Source: Cladocopium goreaui (Eukaryota > Sar > Dinophyceae > Suessiales > Symbiodiniaceae). Taken from it: 64,000 bases of DNA. Of the stretch, positions 31,022-41,288 are shown piece by piece. Position 1 is the stretch's first letter, and the number at the start of each line of letters is the position of its first letter. The translations under genes and the position numbers were made by a program. Below the pieces are notes generated by a model. It did no database searches and had not been told where the DNA came from. It saw only the letters and a program-made list of their open reading frames with translations. The stretch is from assembly GCA_947184155.2 (NCBI GenBank), contig CAMXCT020000906.1, positions 124,001-188,000 of the forward strand, given 5' to 3'.

Positions 31022-31603
31022 CTAGTCCTCTGACATACCTGCAATAGAAGAAGTTGACGAAGCAGTTCTTCGCTGGCGAGGTACTGAATCTCCGAATAAA
31101 ACCTGTGTAGAATGTTCCAGTGTACAACATGCAGTGCACCTTGCATATTCAGTCACTGGCAGACTCTTGAAAGTACGGCAAAATCGGGTCAAATGAAACT
31201 TCTGTCCTTGTTCAGAAACAAAAATACATTGCCCAATCTCAAAAGTCGAAGATGAAATACGGCAGATTTCACAAATTGTAAGCCCTCTCTTCACATTGTC
31301 CCAATCTGGATAACAACGACAACGGCGATCAAGATGATAACACCTCTCCGCAGTTCCAATGTACAAATGATAAGAAGACGAAGTCTGAGCTCTGTGCATT
31401 TGTCTGAAGTCTGACGTTTCATCCGATGTAGCCTGAGTATATTCAGCCTGAATTGTCGCATCCCTCAACTCTGGACTAACTTTCTCAATAACTGTCTTAC
31501 GTTCCAGTGCTCCACAAAGCCAGAATATAACAACTGTCCCCAAAGATCCAATCATCACTCCAGTCAATGCAGAAAATAGCACCACAATGAGAAGCTCATC
31601 CAT
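31022..31603 (-). CDS. Copia-associated small membrane protein with two H-C-CxxC zinc-type units
   Basis: A 193-aa frame from ATG at 31603. Residues about 4-32 form a hydrophobic segment (LLIVVLFSALTGVMIG onward), so it is probably membrane anchored. Two similar cysteine/histidine units follow: RCYHLDRRCRCY then CEIC (about 88-115), and KFHLTRFCRTF then CTACC (about 130-160). Each fits H-x4-C then C-x-x-C, suggesting paired metal-binding mini-domains. It lies 364 bp downstream of the methyltransferase-like ORF on the same strand, at the 3' end of the Copia-type element, where some retroelements keep an accessory or envelope-like gene. Function unknown. The protein at 10271-10642 has the same design. 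Confidence 0.6.
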   Translation of the reverse strand: MDELLIVVLFSALTGVMIGSLGTVVIFWLCGALERKTVIEKVSPELRDATIQAEYTQATSDETSDFRQMHRAQTSSSYHLYIGTAERCYHLDRRCRCYPDWDNVKRGLTICEICRISSSTFEIGQCIFVSEQGQKFHLTRFCRTFKSLPVTEYARCTACCTLEHSTQVLFGDSVPRQRRTASSTSSIAGMSED

Positions 31604-31966
31604 GGCTGGCGAACGCGGCGCGGCCGGCCCGGGCTACACGAAAAAGAAACACACACACACAACAGAACAAAACAACTGGAGTGTGAGCGTCCTGATGCGA
31701 GCACTCTCTCAACGGAGTTGATAGGCTCCTGAAACTAAACTGATGTCATCACCTGATTCCTGATGACAAGCTTTGAGAATTCACTTAGTGAAGTCTTCAC
31801 TGAAAACTGTGCCTGACAATCGAATGTCCCTGAATCCGCTGTGAACCATGCAAACATGCAAATTCCACTGAACGGTTCAGCTGAAAAAGAAAACTGTGCT
31901 TTCCTGAAGTCAAACTGCTGACATGAAATGCAACCTGATGCAAACTGCAGTCAATGACAAACAAAA

Positions 31967-33802
31967 TCACGATGTTTCTTCCTGTTGATCAATCCAACGA
32001 AGTGCAATAGCACGACAATAGAATCTTGCAAACTTATATGAATATCTTTCCGTCATCGAATAGTTGACCTGATTCAATGGAGCGTGGTCCTGAGTACACT
32101 TACACTGAAATCTCTTTCCAAGACCTGTGGCAAGTACTTGATCCGAACATGCAATGCGAAAGACTTTACCAATAGGTTGTCCCTGACTGGTTTCCAAACC
32201 CATGGCACATGCAGCACAATCCGCAAACTTTTGCATGTCGTGGTCAGTTAGAAACTTCTTCAATCTCTCGTCTGACCAAAAACGGTTCGATTTCGGAAGC
32301 TCCAGAGTCACAGCACTACACACATTGCTCATGCCCTTGATATATGAAACATATCTCTTGCAATGATCAAGAAGCCTGAAATATGCGTCCTGAGCAGGTT
32401 TCCTGTCTTTCTTGGATAAGTCCAACAAAGGGCTACCCCCAGTACAGGGAAGAGAAATGTGTACCTGAATCAGTTTCTGTGAATCCGCACTACCGGAAGA
32501 TCCCTCAGCAAAGCTCTTCAAGAACTTATAGGCCTGACGTTGAGTTGAAGAAAGCTCCAAACCGGCATGAATTCCAATGTAACTGCATCCAAACTCCCTA
32601 GAAGCATTTTGAATCACTGAGTCAACACCACAAGCAAGTTCCAAAATCAAAAGATTTCCACCTGAATCAAACATGGTCATACTTCCATCTTCAGTCACAC
32701 TGCAAACACCTGAACGAGTTGGAGTACGAGATCTACCTGAGTTTTCACTGAGGCTTGGACTGACTTCGGTCCCGTTACCAGGTCCAGTGGGATTTGCAGC
32801 TGCCGGAGCTGGTGTTGTAGGTGCGGCCGGAGCCGGGGTCGCAGGTGCGGCCGGAGCCGGGGTCACTGGTGCAACTTGGGCAATCGGCCCCGCCAAACGG
32901 AGCTGCCCCGTTCCGATAAGTCGGAACAATCGCAGATTCACCTGCGAGTTCAGCAATCCACTCCCTTGGCATGCCACACAAACCTCTGTCTCGCCTCCCA
33001 CCGGTGCTGGCGGTGGTGTAGATGGTACCGGTGAAATCACCGGAGCATTCGACCAGTGAGTTGAACTTTGTCCTGGTGCTTCTCCAGCCACAAGGGAATC
33101 TCCTGCTGGAGATGTAGGCGTCGCCGCCTGTGAGTTCGCTGGCGTCGGTTGGTGCACTGTAAGTGCTGACAATCTTCCATAGCCATGTGCCGCTGCAAGA
33201 TGGACATCCCCATGTCCCGCACTGTCTGAAACTGGGGTTCCAACATCCACAGCTGTGCTCGGCGTCACAAGGTCCACAGTCGCAGGTGCCGCCTTAGCTG
33301 CCTCTTCCACGACTCTCCCAACCAAGCCTCTGATCTCTGTTGCTGGCTCTGTCGCCTTGGACTTCTCAGTCGCTTTGGACTTCTCTGTCCCTTTTGCCTT
33401 CTCTGTCCCTTGGGTCTTCTGTGGCGCACCTTTCACTCGCGGTGCCTTGCTTGGTGGTCTCTTTGGCGGTGTTTTGGGTGGAGTTTTAGGTCTCCTCACG
33501 TCTCTGCTCGAGGAGGCCGCTTCTCCCAGAGGTGGGTCCTGAGAAAACTTAGCCGGAAGTCTTGCACTTGGCGCTGGTGGTGGCCTCATAGCTGCCGAAG
33601 TCTGCGGCGGAACGCCTGGTCTGCTCCTGGCAATCTTTGGGCTTCCACCCATCGGAGGTGGAGGTGGTGGTGGTGGCAAGTTCTTCTTGACACCTCCTCC
33701 AACCGTAGACATAGTTCCCAGGTATTGTCCGCCCACCTGAGATGCTGAGTCTTCTGGACGGACATCATCAAACTCCGGGGTCTCCTGAGGAATACTCCCC
33801 AT
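31967..33802 (-). CDS. Proline-rich protein with C-terminal methyltransferase-like domain (Copia-type element)
   Basis: 611 codons from ATG at 33802, overlapping the end of the RNase H/zinc-knuckle frame in another frame. Residues 1-370 are low complexity: poly-proline near 42-49, KAP/KGTEKSKATEKSKA-type repeats and an APAAPTTPAP run. From about 383 a compact domain begins: LLILELACG (motif I-like), VHISLPCTGGSPL (Pro-Cys as in motif IV of C5 methyltransferases) and LELPKSNRFW. The last resembles ENPKNSLFW in the tyrosine-recombinase element. Cytosine methyltransferases captured by dinoflagellate retrotransposons have been reported, and this may be a diverged, possibly inactive form. It may be read as an extension of the upstream frame through a shift near 33800. 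Confidence 0.65.
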   Translation of the reverse strand: MGSIPQETPEFDDVRPEDSASQVGGQYLGTMSTVGGGVKKNLPPPPPPPPMGGSPKIARSRPGVPPQTSAAMRPPPAPSARLPAKFSQDPPLGEAASSSRDVRRPKTPPKTPPKRPPSKAPRVKGAPQKTQGTEKAKGTEKSKATEKSKATEPATEIRGLVGRVVEEAAKAAPATVDLVTPSTAVDVGTPVSDSAGHGDVHLAAAHGYGRLSALTVHQPTPANSQAATPTSPAGDSLVAGEAPGQSSTHWSNAPVISPVPSTPPPAPVGGETEVCVACQGSGLLNSQVNLRLFRLIGTGQLRLAGPIAQVAPVTPAPAAPATPAPAAPTTPAPAAANPTGPGNGTEVSPSLSENSGRSRTPTRSGVCSVTEDGSMTMFDSGGNLLILELACGVDSVIQNASREFGCSYIGIHAGLELSSTQRQAYKFLKSFAEGSSGSADSQKLIQVHISLPCTGGSPLLDLSKKDRKPAQDAYFRLLDHCKRYVSYIKGMSNVCSAVTLELPKSNRFWSDERLKKFLTDHDMQKFADCAACAMGLETSQGQPIGKVFRIACSDQVLATGLGKRFQCKCTQDHAPLNQVNYSMTERYSYKFARFYCRAIALRWIDQQEETS

Positions 33803-35271
33803 ATTTCCCTGAAGCCTGACTCGAGGCCGGGTCTCCCTGCCCCCTCGTACTTGATGACGCCCTCAGTGAGTGATACTCTCCTCATCTTCTGCGGGCAATT
33901 GGCACTCAGATGCCCCTTCTCACCACACTGGTAGCAAGTACGAGTCTCAGTAGGGTACCTGGAAAAACCTGACTGCACAGTCCGAAACTTCTGCTCCCTG
34001 TCGAGTGGCTTGACTTCCATTGCCTCTCTTCTGCCTGAAACAGGGTCGAAAAAACTTCGAACTGGCACATCTCCTCCACGAGCTGGAATCTCAAAGGCTG
34101 GTGCAGGCTGAGCACGCTCTTCTCTGGCAGTCTTCTTAATCTCTTCCCACTTCGCCTTCTGGCATCTCTTCGTCTCCTTGTTCTTGAAGCGGTTCTTCCC
34201 GGGCACCTTGGCAGTTGCCCCAGGCTCCAACTTCACCTTGGTGACCTTCAAACGCCTCGGCATGAGCTTGGCTGCAGGCCTCTTGGGCATTCTCTTCACC
34301 TGAGGTTTCCTTCCAGATCCAGAAGACGGCTCACCTGATGGCTTCTCTCCTGAAGTTGCTTCGCCACCTGGAACTGCTTCCTTGGTGTCCGGTGTACCTG
34401 AAACAGTCGCAGCTGGCTCACCTGATGGGGGTTGAACCTCCTCAACCACTGCATCTCGGCGCATAACTCCCCCAGTTGGGTCCTCTCTTGGCTCTCCTGT
34501 CGTCCAATCCACACGAGTGAACCCTGAGACACTAGACCGTGTATCTTCCTCTGCCATCAGCGCGACAGCAAGAGGCAAACTGTCCGGGTTTGTCAAGGTT
34601 TCTTGAGCAAACACAGCTTTCACATGACGAAATGATCTCTGATCTCCTGAAACTTGCAGTTCTTCTTCCAAAACAAACGAAATCAAACGTTCTCCGCACA
34701 AAACGCAGTTCCTGTTTGACAAACATGAAATTGGTTTTGAATAACTGTTGTCACAAACTTTCAAGCAAAAACCAAGGATGTTCGAAATCAAACTGAAATC
34801 AACTTTCACAAATCCAAGCATGTTCCTGTAAAATAAAAACTTCTGAGTTGGCAAGCACTTGGTAAAACAATCTGCTGGGTTCAAAGTTCCTGGAACGTGC
34901 GACAAAAGCAAAACTTTGCGATCCATCAACTCTCGGAGCCAATAAACTTTAATCTCAATGTGTCGGCTCTTTCGCTGCAAATCAGATGCTTCGAGAAGCA
35001 TTTTCCCTGACAAACTGTCGGTCTTGACGACCAGTGGAAACAAGTATGAAACTCTCATAGAGTCTTCGTCATCAGACTCTGCTTCGTCATACCAAGTCAC
35101 CTGAGCGTCCTGAGGGATAATGTCAACCCATGGATACAAACGACCAAGCACAAAACCCAAAGTCCTGAGCAAGCCGATTCCTTCCTGAACACCTGACTGT
35201 AATGCAACAAGCTCAGCCTCACAAGAGGAGAGCGTCACAGCTGACTGGTGCCTGCTGAAACACTTCATCAA
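33586..35271 (-). pseudogene. 3' part of Copia-type pol: RNase H then CCHC zinc knuckle
   Basis: The frame begins at TTG near the junction with a dispersed repeat at 35283, so the integrase and RT parts are missing and this is a 5'-truncated copy. RNase H features are SAVTLSSCEAELVALQSG, then IEIKVYWLREL, VLLLSHVPGTLNPADCFTK and FYRNMLGFV, the typical Copia RNase H end. A basic region with GEKPSGEPSSGSGRK and KAKWEEIKKTAREE follows, then a CCHC knuckle, TCYQCGEKGHLSANC. The last about 40 codons, after GFREIW, lose sense, and the 611-aa frame continues instead. A zinc knuckle downstream of RNase H is unusual, because it normally sits in Gag. Confidence 0.75.
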
Positions 35272-35282
35272 ACACTGTTGAA

Positions 35283-35452
35283 AAACTAGACGACGGATGG
35301 CCCGAGAGCGTAGAGGAGCAGGGTCTTCTCTTGTTAGTATGGAGACACAATTTTACAAACAATATATGAAAGATGTGTTATAGGCAATCGAGAAGAGAAG
35401 TAGCAAGACAAAATAGTGAGAAGTGCAAGACAATAGTTTGCATCGCAAACAC
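35283..35452. repeat. Dispersed repeat, copy 2
   Basis: Matches 13133-13320 from AACTAGACGACGGATGGCCC. It abuts the truncated end of the Copia-type element on one side and the minisatellite on the other. Confidence 0.85.
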
Positions 35453-35985
35453 TTTTACACACAGACGCTTTTACACACAAAAGTTTTTACACACAGAAGC
35501 TTTTACACACAGAAGCTTTTACACAGAGGCTATTACACACAAAGCTGTTACCCACAGAAGCTTTTACATACAGACGCTTTTACACACAGATGTTTTTACA
35601 CACAGACGCTTTTACACGGACACTTTTACACACAGACATGTTTACACACAGACACTTTTACACACAGACCTTTTTACAGACAGGAGCTGCTTTTACACAC
35701 AAACGCTTTGACACACAGAAGCTTTTACACATAGACGCTTTTACACACAGGCACTTTTACACACAAACACTTTTACACACAAACACTTTTACACACAAAC
35801 ACTTTTACACACAGACGCTTTTACACGCAGACGCTTGTACACACAGAAGCTTTTACACACAAACACTTTTACGCAGAAACACTTTGACACACAGACGCTT
35901 TTACACACAGACGGCTTTACACACAAGCGCTTTTACACACAATCACTTGTACACACAGACGCTTTTACACAGAGGCCGGCCCAGG
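35452..35985. repeat. 16-bp minisatellite TTTTACACACAGACGC
   Basis: About 33 imperfect units. The open frames here are repeats of FYTQTLLHTDA-like peptide and are by-products. Confidence 0.9.
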
Positions 35986-36671
35986 TAGTCACAGCGAAGT
36001 CATCGTTGTCGTGGCGACCTCAGCAATCCGACGGGGTGGTGGCGAAGTCCTATTTCCATGTGCCTCGAAACCAGCATGTATAAACATGTCATGCGGGCTA
36101 TGTGCTTTGGGGCCCCCCAACCAAGGTGGTTTGCCATCTCCTGAAAAAAAAAGTATAAACGGGCGGACCTGGCAGGCAGCGACCGTTTCTGGGCTGGGAC
36201 ACGCACAGTATTACAATATGATAGAAGTTGGTTCTTTATGGGTTTAGGGTCCTGACTCCTGACTGTGACTGGAATGGGAACTCTTATCTTAACACTCATA
36301 CATCCATCTCTATATATTAAAAGTCATACATCCATCTTTATATCATATCTCTATCTCAATATAAAATATATCGATTTGTTTCTTTGTGGTAGCAGCTTAT
36401 CCAGGTAATCCATCCCATCCCGGGGCCCTGACTCGATGCAAACCTAGCTGCACAGACCAACAATGCGGACCCGCAAAGCATTCAAGGACTATGACTAATG
36501 ACTGTGACAGATCACATTCAGCGATGTCCCGGCACAACTATATGCACAAAAGGAATCGGCAGCTTTATTGCTCTTCTATGGAGTCTCAGACCGTTCTGCT
36601 TGACCCACGCCGATACACTATGGTGAGACAGGATGCACTACGGTGAAACTGAATGTCTCAAGCAAAGATGC
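35986..36671. other. Repeat-derived spacer
   Basis: Contains a 36100-36240 block (GCTTTGGGGCCCCCCAACCAA to CAGTATTACAATATGATA) that recurs at 38741, 40605 and 42471, plus ATACATCCATCTCTATAT-type short repeats. A degenerate hairpin core lies at about 36585-36600. No gene seen. Confidence 0.6.
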
Positions 36672-36719
36672 GTGCATCAGCAAGTCTCAGACAGTTCTGG
36701 TTGACTCATGCTGATGCAC
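36672..36719. repeat. TCAGACAGTTCTGGTT hairpin 1
   Basis: The left arm GTGCATCAGCA-AGTC pairs with GACT(CA)TGCTGATGCAC around the exact 16-nt core: 15 bp with a 2-nt bulge. Confidence 0.85.
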
Positions 36720-36736
36720 TTCTTTTTCAAATTCAA

Positions 36737-36765
36737 AGCTCAGACAGTTCTGGTTGCAATACAAG
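36737..36765. repeat. TCAGACAGTTCTGGTT core with right arm only
   Basis: The exact core is followed by GCAATACAAGAATCAAAG as in the 39390 copy, but the left arm is missing. It looks like a recombined half-copy. Confidence 0.6.
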
Positions 36766-36880
36766 AATCAAAGTTAAACATCAAATAACTAAGCTGCTCA
36801 CAAAGGTGTTGACGCACGCCGATGCACTACGGTGAGACAGGATGCACTACGGTGAAACTGAATGTCTCAAGCAAAGATGC

Positions 36881-36929
36881 GTGCATCAACAAGCCTCAGA
36901 CAGTTCTGGTTGACTCATGCTGATGCACT
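36881..36929. repeat. Hairpin 2, degenerate arms
   Basis: Like hairpin 1, but the left arm has two changes (GTGCATCAACA, AGCC). Confidence 0.65.
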
Positions 36930-37084
36930 TCATTTTCAAATTCAATTGACATCAGTGGCTACCGCGGTTGATCTTTATCTGGGCACCTCCACGGACACGA
37001 CCTTAGGTCCAGCATCTCTGTGAACGCAACAAGTTTTTCCACATTGCATCACAAGTGGTGTTGAAGATATCCCGAACACTGCCG

Positions 37085-37330
37085 ATTGGGATCTCAGTCT
37101 CGACGAACGTAAAACTATGCCTTTCATGAAAAGAGTCAATTAACGACCTTTCAAGTCCTCTGCTCCATTCATCCGCGCGCCTGTAATCACGGTCACATAG
37201 CTGACACCATCAGAGGACATAGGACATTCCTTGAAAAGACATAGGTCGCATTATGCAAAGAGGTTTGAGTGGAAGGGCAAAAAATAGAAGGGTAAAATCC
37301 AACTACCATGCTATGTAATATGAACAGGTA
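37085..37330 (-). pseudogene. Gene fragment duplicated from the 38.5-kb pseudogene
   Basis: About 245 bp shared with 38450-38697. The minus strand reads CDRDYRRADEWSRGLERS and then SFTFVETEIPIG without the 4-bp deletion present in the other copy, and stops after RSQRCWT near 37004. Unknown protein. Confidence 0.5.
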
Positions 37331-37558
37331 CTACCACTCAACAGGTAATCGATCCCATCCCAGGGCCCTGACTCGATGCAAACCTAGCTGCACAGACCAA
37401 CAATGCGGACCTGCAAAGCATTCAAGGACTATGGCTAATGACTGCGACAGATCACATTCATTGATGTTCCGGCACAACTATATGCGCAAAAGGATCTGAC
37501 AGCTTTATTGATCTTCGATGAAGTCTCAGACCGGGCTGTTTGACTCACGCAAAGATGC

Positions 37559-37606
37559 GTGCATCAACAAGTCTCAGACAGTTCTGGTTGACTCATGCTG
37601 ATACAC
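37559..37606. repeat. Hairpin 3, degenerate arms
   Basis: Exact core with arms GTGCATCAACA-AGTC and GACTCATGCTGATACAC. It lies about 135 bp after the stop of the pseudogene ending at 37741. A second, decayed core lies near 37523-37540. Confidence 0.65.
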
Positions 37607-37740
37607 TTCATTTTCAAATCGTCTTTGCGATGATATGATTACATGTATCCAAATGCTTGTTTCACCGGTGTCAGGTAACCGGAAAGGTCTATAAAGCCCC
37701 AAGGCAGGACGGACCCACTAATCTACAGCTTGCTCATTCC

Positions 37741-38640
37741 TCAGTTCCTAGTAGGACGCTCGTGAGCCGGCTCATTAGCAACCATGGGGTCGATGATCTG
37801 ATAAAGCAATCTTCCCTGCTCATCACGTTCTTCTGGAGCAAGAAATCCATACCAACGAAACTCACCAGGTCGAACCTTCTCCAGTACATTTGCTTCCATC
37901 TTTCGAAAGTAACCCAGAGCAGTAATTTCGACCTGGAGGAAGCTGTAGTCGAAATAGTTGTAAGTGTGACACCATTGAGCATCTGTGGCACGCCCAAGAG
38001 GCGCATGTGTCGCACTCAAATCTATCCTGGAGGTATAGATGTCTGGCTGGACTCTATGATGCGTCCGCAGTTCCTCCATCTGTGGTGGAGCGAGAGCTAT
38101 CCACAGACGAATGCTATCCTCCATTGAGTTCAAACCGAGATTACTCCCCAAACTCAGCAAAGAAAATGGCTTCGCGACATCGATGCAAACATGCAACTCA
38201 ATTGCCTTTCCATGTGGATTGATACTCACTGCAAATCTCGGTCCATGTTGATCTCTTGACTGTGAACTCTGCCGCTTACAGTTCTTCCAAACCAACGACC
38301 TACCAATCTACAGTCACCTTCCAGTTCAACATGACAACTCCACACGTCAAAACTCACAGTTTCACTACAGCAAATCAAACAAAAACAAACTGTCCATCCG
38401 TCACATGAGCAACGCAGACCCACATGCTGCTGAAGATACTTGGATGGCATTGGGATCTCAGTCTCGACAAACGTAAAACTATGCCTTGCATTAAAAGAGT
38501 GAACGACCTTTCAAGTCCTCTGCTCCATTCATCCGCGCGCCTGTAATCACGGTCACATAGCTGACGCCATCTGAGGACATAGGACATTCCTTGAAAAGAC
38601 ATAGGTCGCATTATGCAAAGAGGTTTGAGTGGAAGGGCAA
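37741..38640 (-). pseudogene. Unknown protein pseudogene with at least two frame breaks
   Basis: Coding sense moves between frames: MRPMSFQGMSYVL to GLERS; then HSFTFVETEIPMPSKYLQQ to HSQEINMDRDL (with CSCDGWTVCFCLICC); then AVSINPHGKAIELHVC to the stop at 37741. The first break matches a 4-bp deletion relative to the 37.1-kb copy. The C-terminal part, NVLEKVRPGEFRWYGFLAP then GRLLYQIID, resembles VLEKLRAIGEGWYQYFGPL then GTLLYTIDA in the protein at 56630-56995, so the two are related. No known domain. Confidence 0.5.
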
Positions 38641-39389
38641 AAAATAGAAGGGTAAAATCCAACTACCATGCTATGTAATATGAACAGGTACTACCATGCC
38701 TCGATCTGCCAAATTCGTATCCTGTCTCATGAGGGCGGTGTGCTTTGGGGCCCCCAACCAAGGTGGTTTGCCATCTCCCCAAAAAGAAGCATAAACGGGC
38801 GGACCTGGCAGGCGGCGAACGTTTCTGGGCTGGGAGAAGCACAGTATTACAATACGATATAATGGGATGGCTTTTGTGCTCCTTTCCATGTGGTTTTTGG
38901 GTTTAGGGTCCATGTGACTTGAATTGAAAGTCTTTTCTTAACATTCATACATCCATCTCTATATATATTACCACTTATACATCCAAATTCCATCTCATAA
39001 CTTTATTTCTATCTCAATATATAATGTATCGATTTGTTTCTTTGTGGTAGCAGCCTATCCATGTAATCCATCCCATCCCGGGGCCCTGACTCGATGCAAA
39101 CCTAGCTGCAGAGTCCAACAGTGCGGACCTGCAAAGCATTCAAGGACTATGACGAATGACTGCGACAAATCAATTTCAGTGATGTTCAGGCACAACTATA
39201 TGCGCAAAAGGAATTAGCAACTTTATTGATCTTACTACCACTGCCTCGATCCGCCAAATTCGTATCCTGTCTCATGAGGGCAGTGTGCTTTGGGCCCCCC
39301 CAAGCAAGGTGGTTCTGGCAGGCGGCGGACATTGCTGGCCCCCTCAGCATTTCGACGGAGGGGTGAAGTTCGTACCATGTATTTGTACT

Positions 39390-39423
39390 TTGTATTGCTC
39401 AGACAGTTCTGGTTGCAATACAA
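39390..39423. repeat. TCAGACAGTTCTGGTT hairpin 4
   Basis: TTGTATTGC / GCAATACAA, 9 bp perfect arms around the exact core. Confidence 0.85.
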
Positions 39424-40395
39424 GAATCAAAGTTAAACATCAAATAACTAAGCTGCTCACTAAGGTGTTGAGAAGACAAAGAACCGACCTGGCCCCCCGC
39501 CAGGGTGGGGGAACCATCCTATCCCCTGAAAGTCTTATAGGAGCAGGCCATAATTATATACCTATTATCAAAGTCTGAAGCTAAGGCCTAAGGCTGTTAA
39601 TCTGAATATTGTAGAGATCTAAGACGACGACTCGACTATGTGCATCTCATCACAATACGTGACCAAGTGTGTAATGTCATGGCGAGCCTAACTAAAACTT
39701 GTGTCAGTCCCGATATTGTCCTGCAGAACCTTGAAGCGATCACTGCCCGCAGACTATCGCAGCTGTTGCATGCCATTCAGCATGGTCGAGTCCACTGGCA
39801 CTGTGCTGCAAAACGATAAGTGCGCGCCATGCAAGCGCGCCGTTCCAGTGAGAAGTAGATCTGGGTGGCCTCCTCGAAGTCGCTCAGTTGGAAGTAGTGG
39901 TTCGTATGTTTGTTGTCGGATCGCATCCAGGAATTGGTCGTGCAGCCTTGCGCAAGTTCGGAAGCTGCCACTGTGTCCTCACCGCATCGATGAGGAACTC
40001 TCCCTGGTCAAGGCTCGCCTATGGATCTCCTAGTCCAAGGCCCAAAGCTCCTATACTCCTTGCTCACCCTTTTCTTCACACATCTGTGATGACCTTGGTG
40101 ATCGCGGTGATGTTCTTCTCCAGGAAATAGCTAGTTACTTGCTTCTTCAAAATGACTCCGTTAACCATCAATTTGAAGCCACTTGATCAATCTCAAACAA
40201 GTTCAATGGACCATCTCAAAGGGGATCACTTTGAAGAAGCAACAGAAAATAGTTTTTGCTTTTCTTTACTTAGAAAAGTCCGTCCGTCCAGAGAGAGGCC
40301 TATCTGCCCACAACAAGAGATCGGGGGGAACCGGGGTTACTGGCCCTGCAGGCCAAAGGTTATCATAGATTCAATTGGGAGGAAGTGACAATAGA

Positions 40396-40427
40396 TGTAC
40401 CATGGCTGATGGCAAGGCCATGGTACA
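40396..40427. repeat. Perfect palindrome TGTACCATGGC / GCCATGGTACA
   Basis: 11-bp arms with the 10-nt loop TGATGGCAAG. Confidence 0.85.
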
Positions 40428-41254
40428 CCATCACCTCCATTGAAAGTCATAAGACCTGAGGAGGAGCCTGGACACGTATACCTTATATCGTGCGTGCGTG
40501 TGTCGATGGGATGGCGTGGTGAAGTCCCATTTCCATGTGAACCGGAAAAAAAGGAAATGATCTTACTCGAAACCAGCATGTATAAACATGTCATGAGGGC
40601 TGTGTGCTTTGGGGCCCCCCAACCAAGGTGGTTTGCCATCTCCCCAAAAAGAAGCATAAACGGGCGGACCTGGCAGGCGGCGAACGTTTCTGGGCTGGGA
40701 GAAGCACAGTATTACAATATGATATAATGGGATGGCTTTTGTGCTCCTTTCCATGTGGTTTTTGGGTTTAGGGTCCATGTGACTTGAATTGAAAGTCTTT
40801 TCTTAACATTCATACATCCATCTCTATATATATTACCACTTATACATCCAAATTCCATCTCATAACTTTATTTCTATCTCAATATATAATGTATCGATTT
40901 GTTTCTTTGTGGTAGCAGCCTATCCATGTAATCCATCCCATCCCGGGGCCCTGACTCGATGCAAACCTAGCTGCAGAGTCCAACAGTGCGGACCTGCAAA
41001 GCATTCAAGGACTATGACGAATGACTGCGACAAATCAATTTCAGTGATGTTCAGGCACAACTATATGCGCAAAAGGAATTAGCAACTTTATTGATCTTAC
41101 TACCACTGCCTCGATCCGCCAAATTCGTATCCTGTCTCATGAGGGCGGTGTGCTTTGGGCCCCCCCAAGCAAGGTGGTTCTGGCAGGCGGCGGACATTGC
41201 TGGCCCCCTCAGCATTTCGACGGAGGGGTGAAGTTCGTACCATGTATTTGTACT

Positions 41255-41288
41255 TTGTATTGCTCAGACAGTTCTGGTTGCAATACAA
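41255..41288. repeat. TCAGACAGTTCTGGTT hairpin 5 (duplicate of hairpin 4)
   Basis: Copied with the 1.87-kb duplication. Confidence 0.85.

Noticed and set aside
35452-35985. 16-bp repeats as a CRISPR array
   Set aside because: Units are contiguous with no spacers, and the window is eukaryotic.
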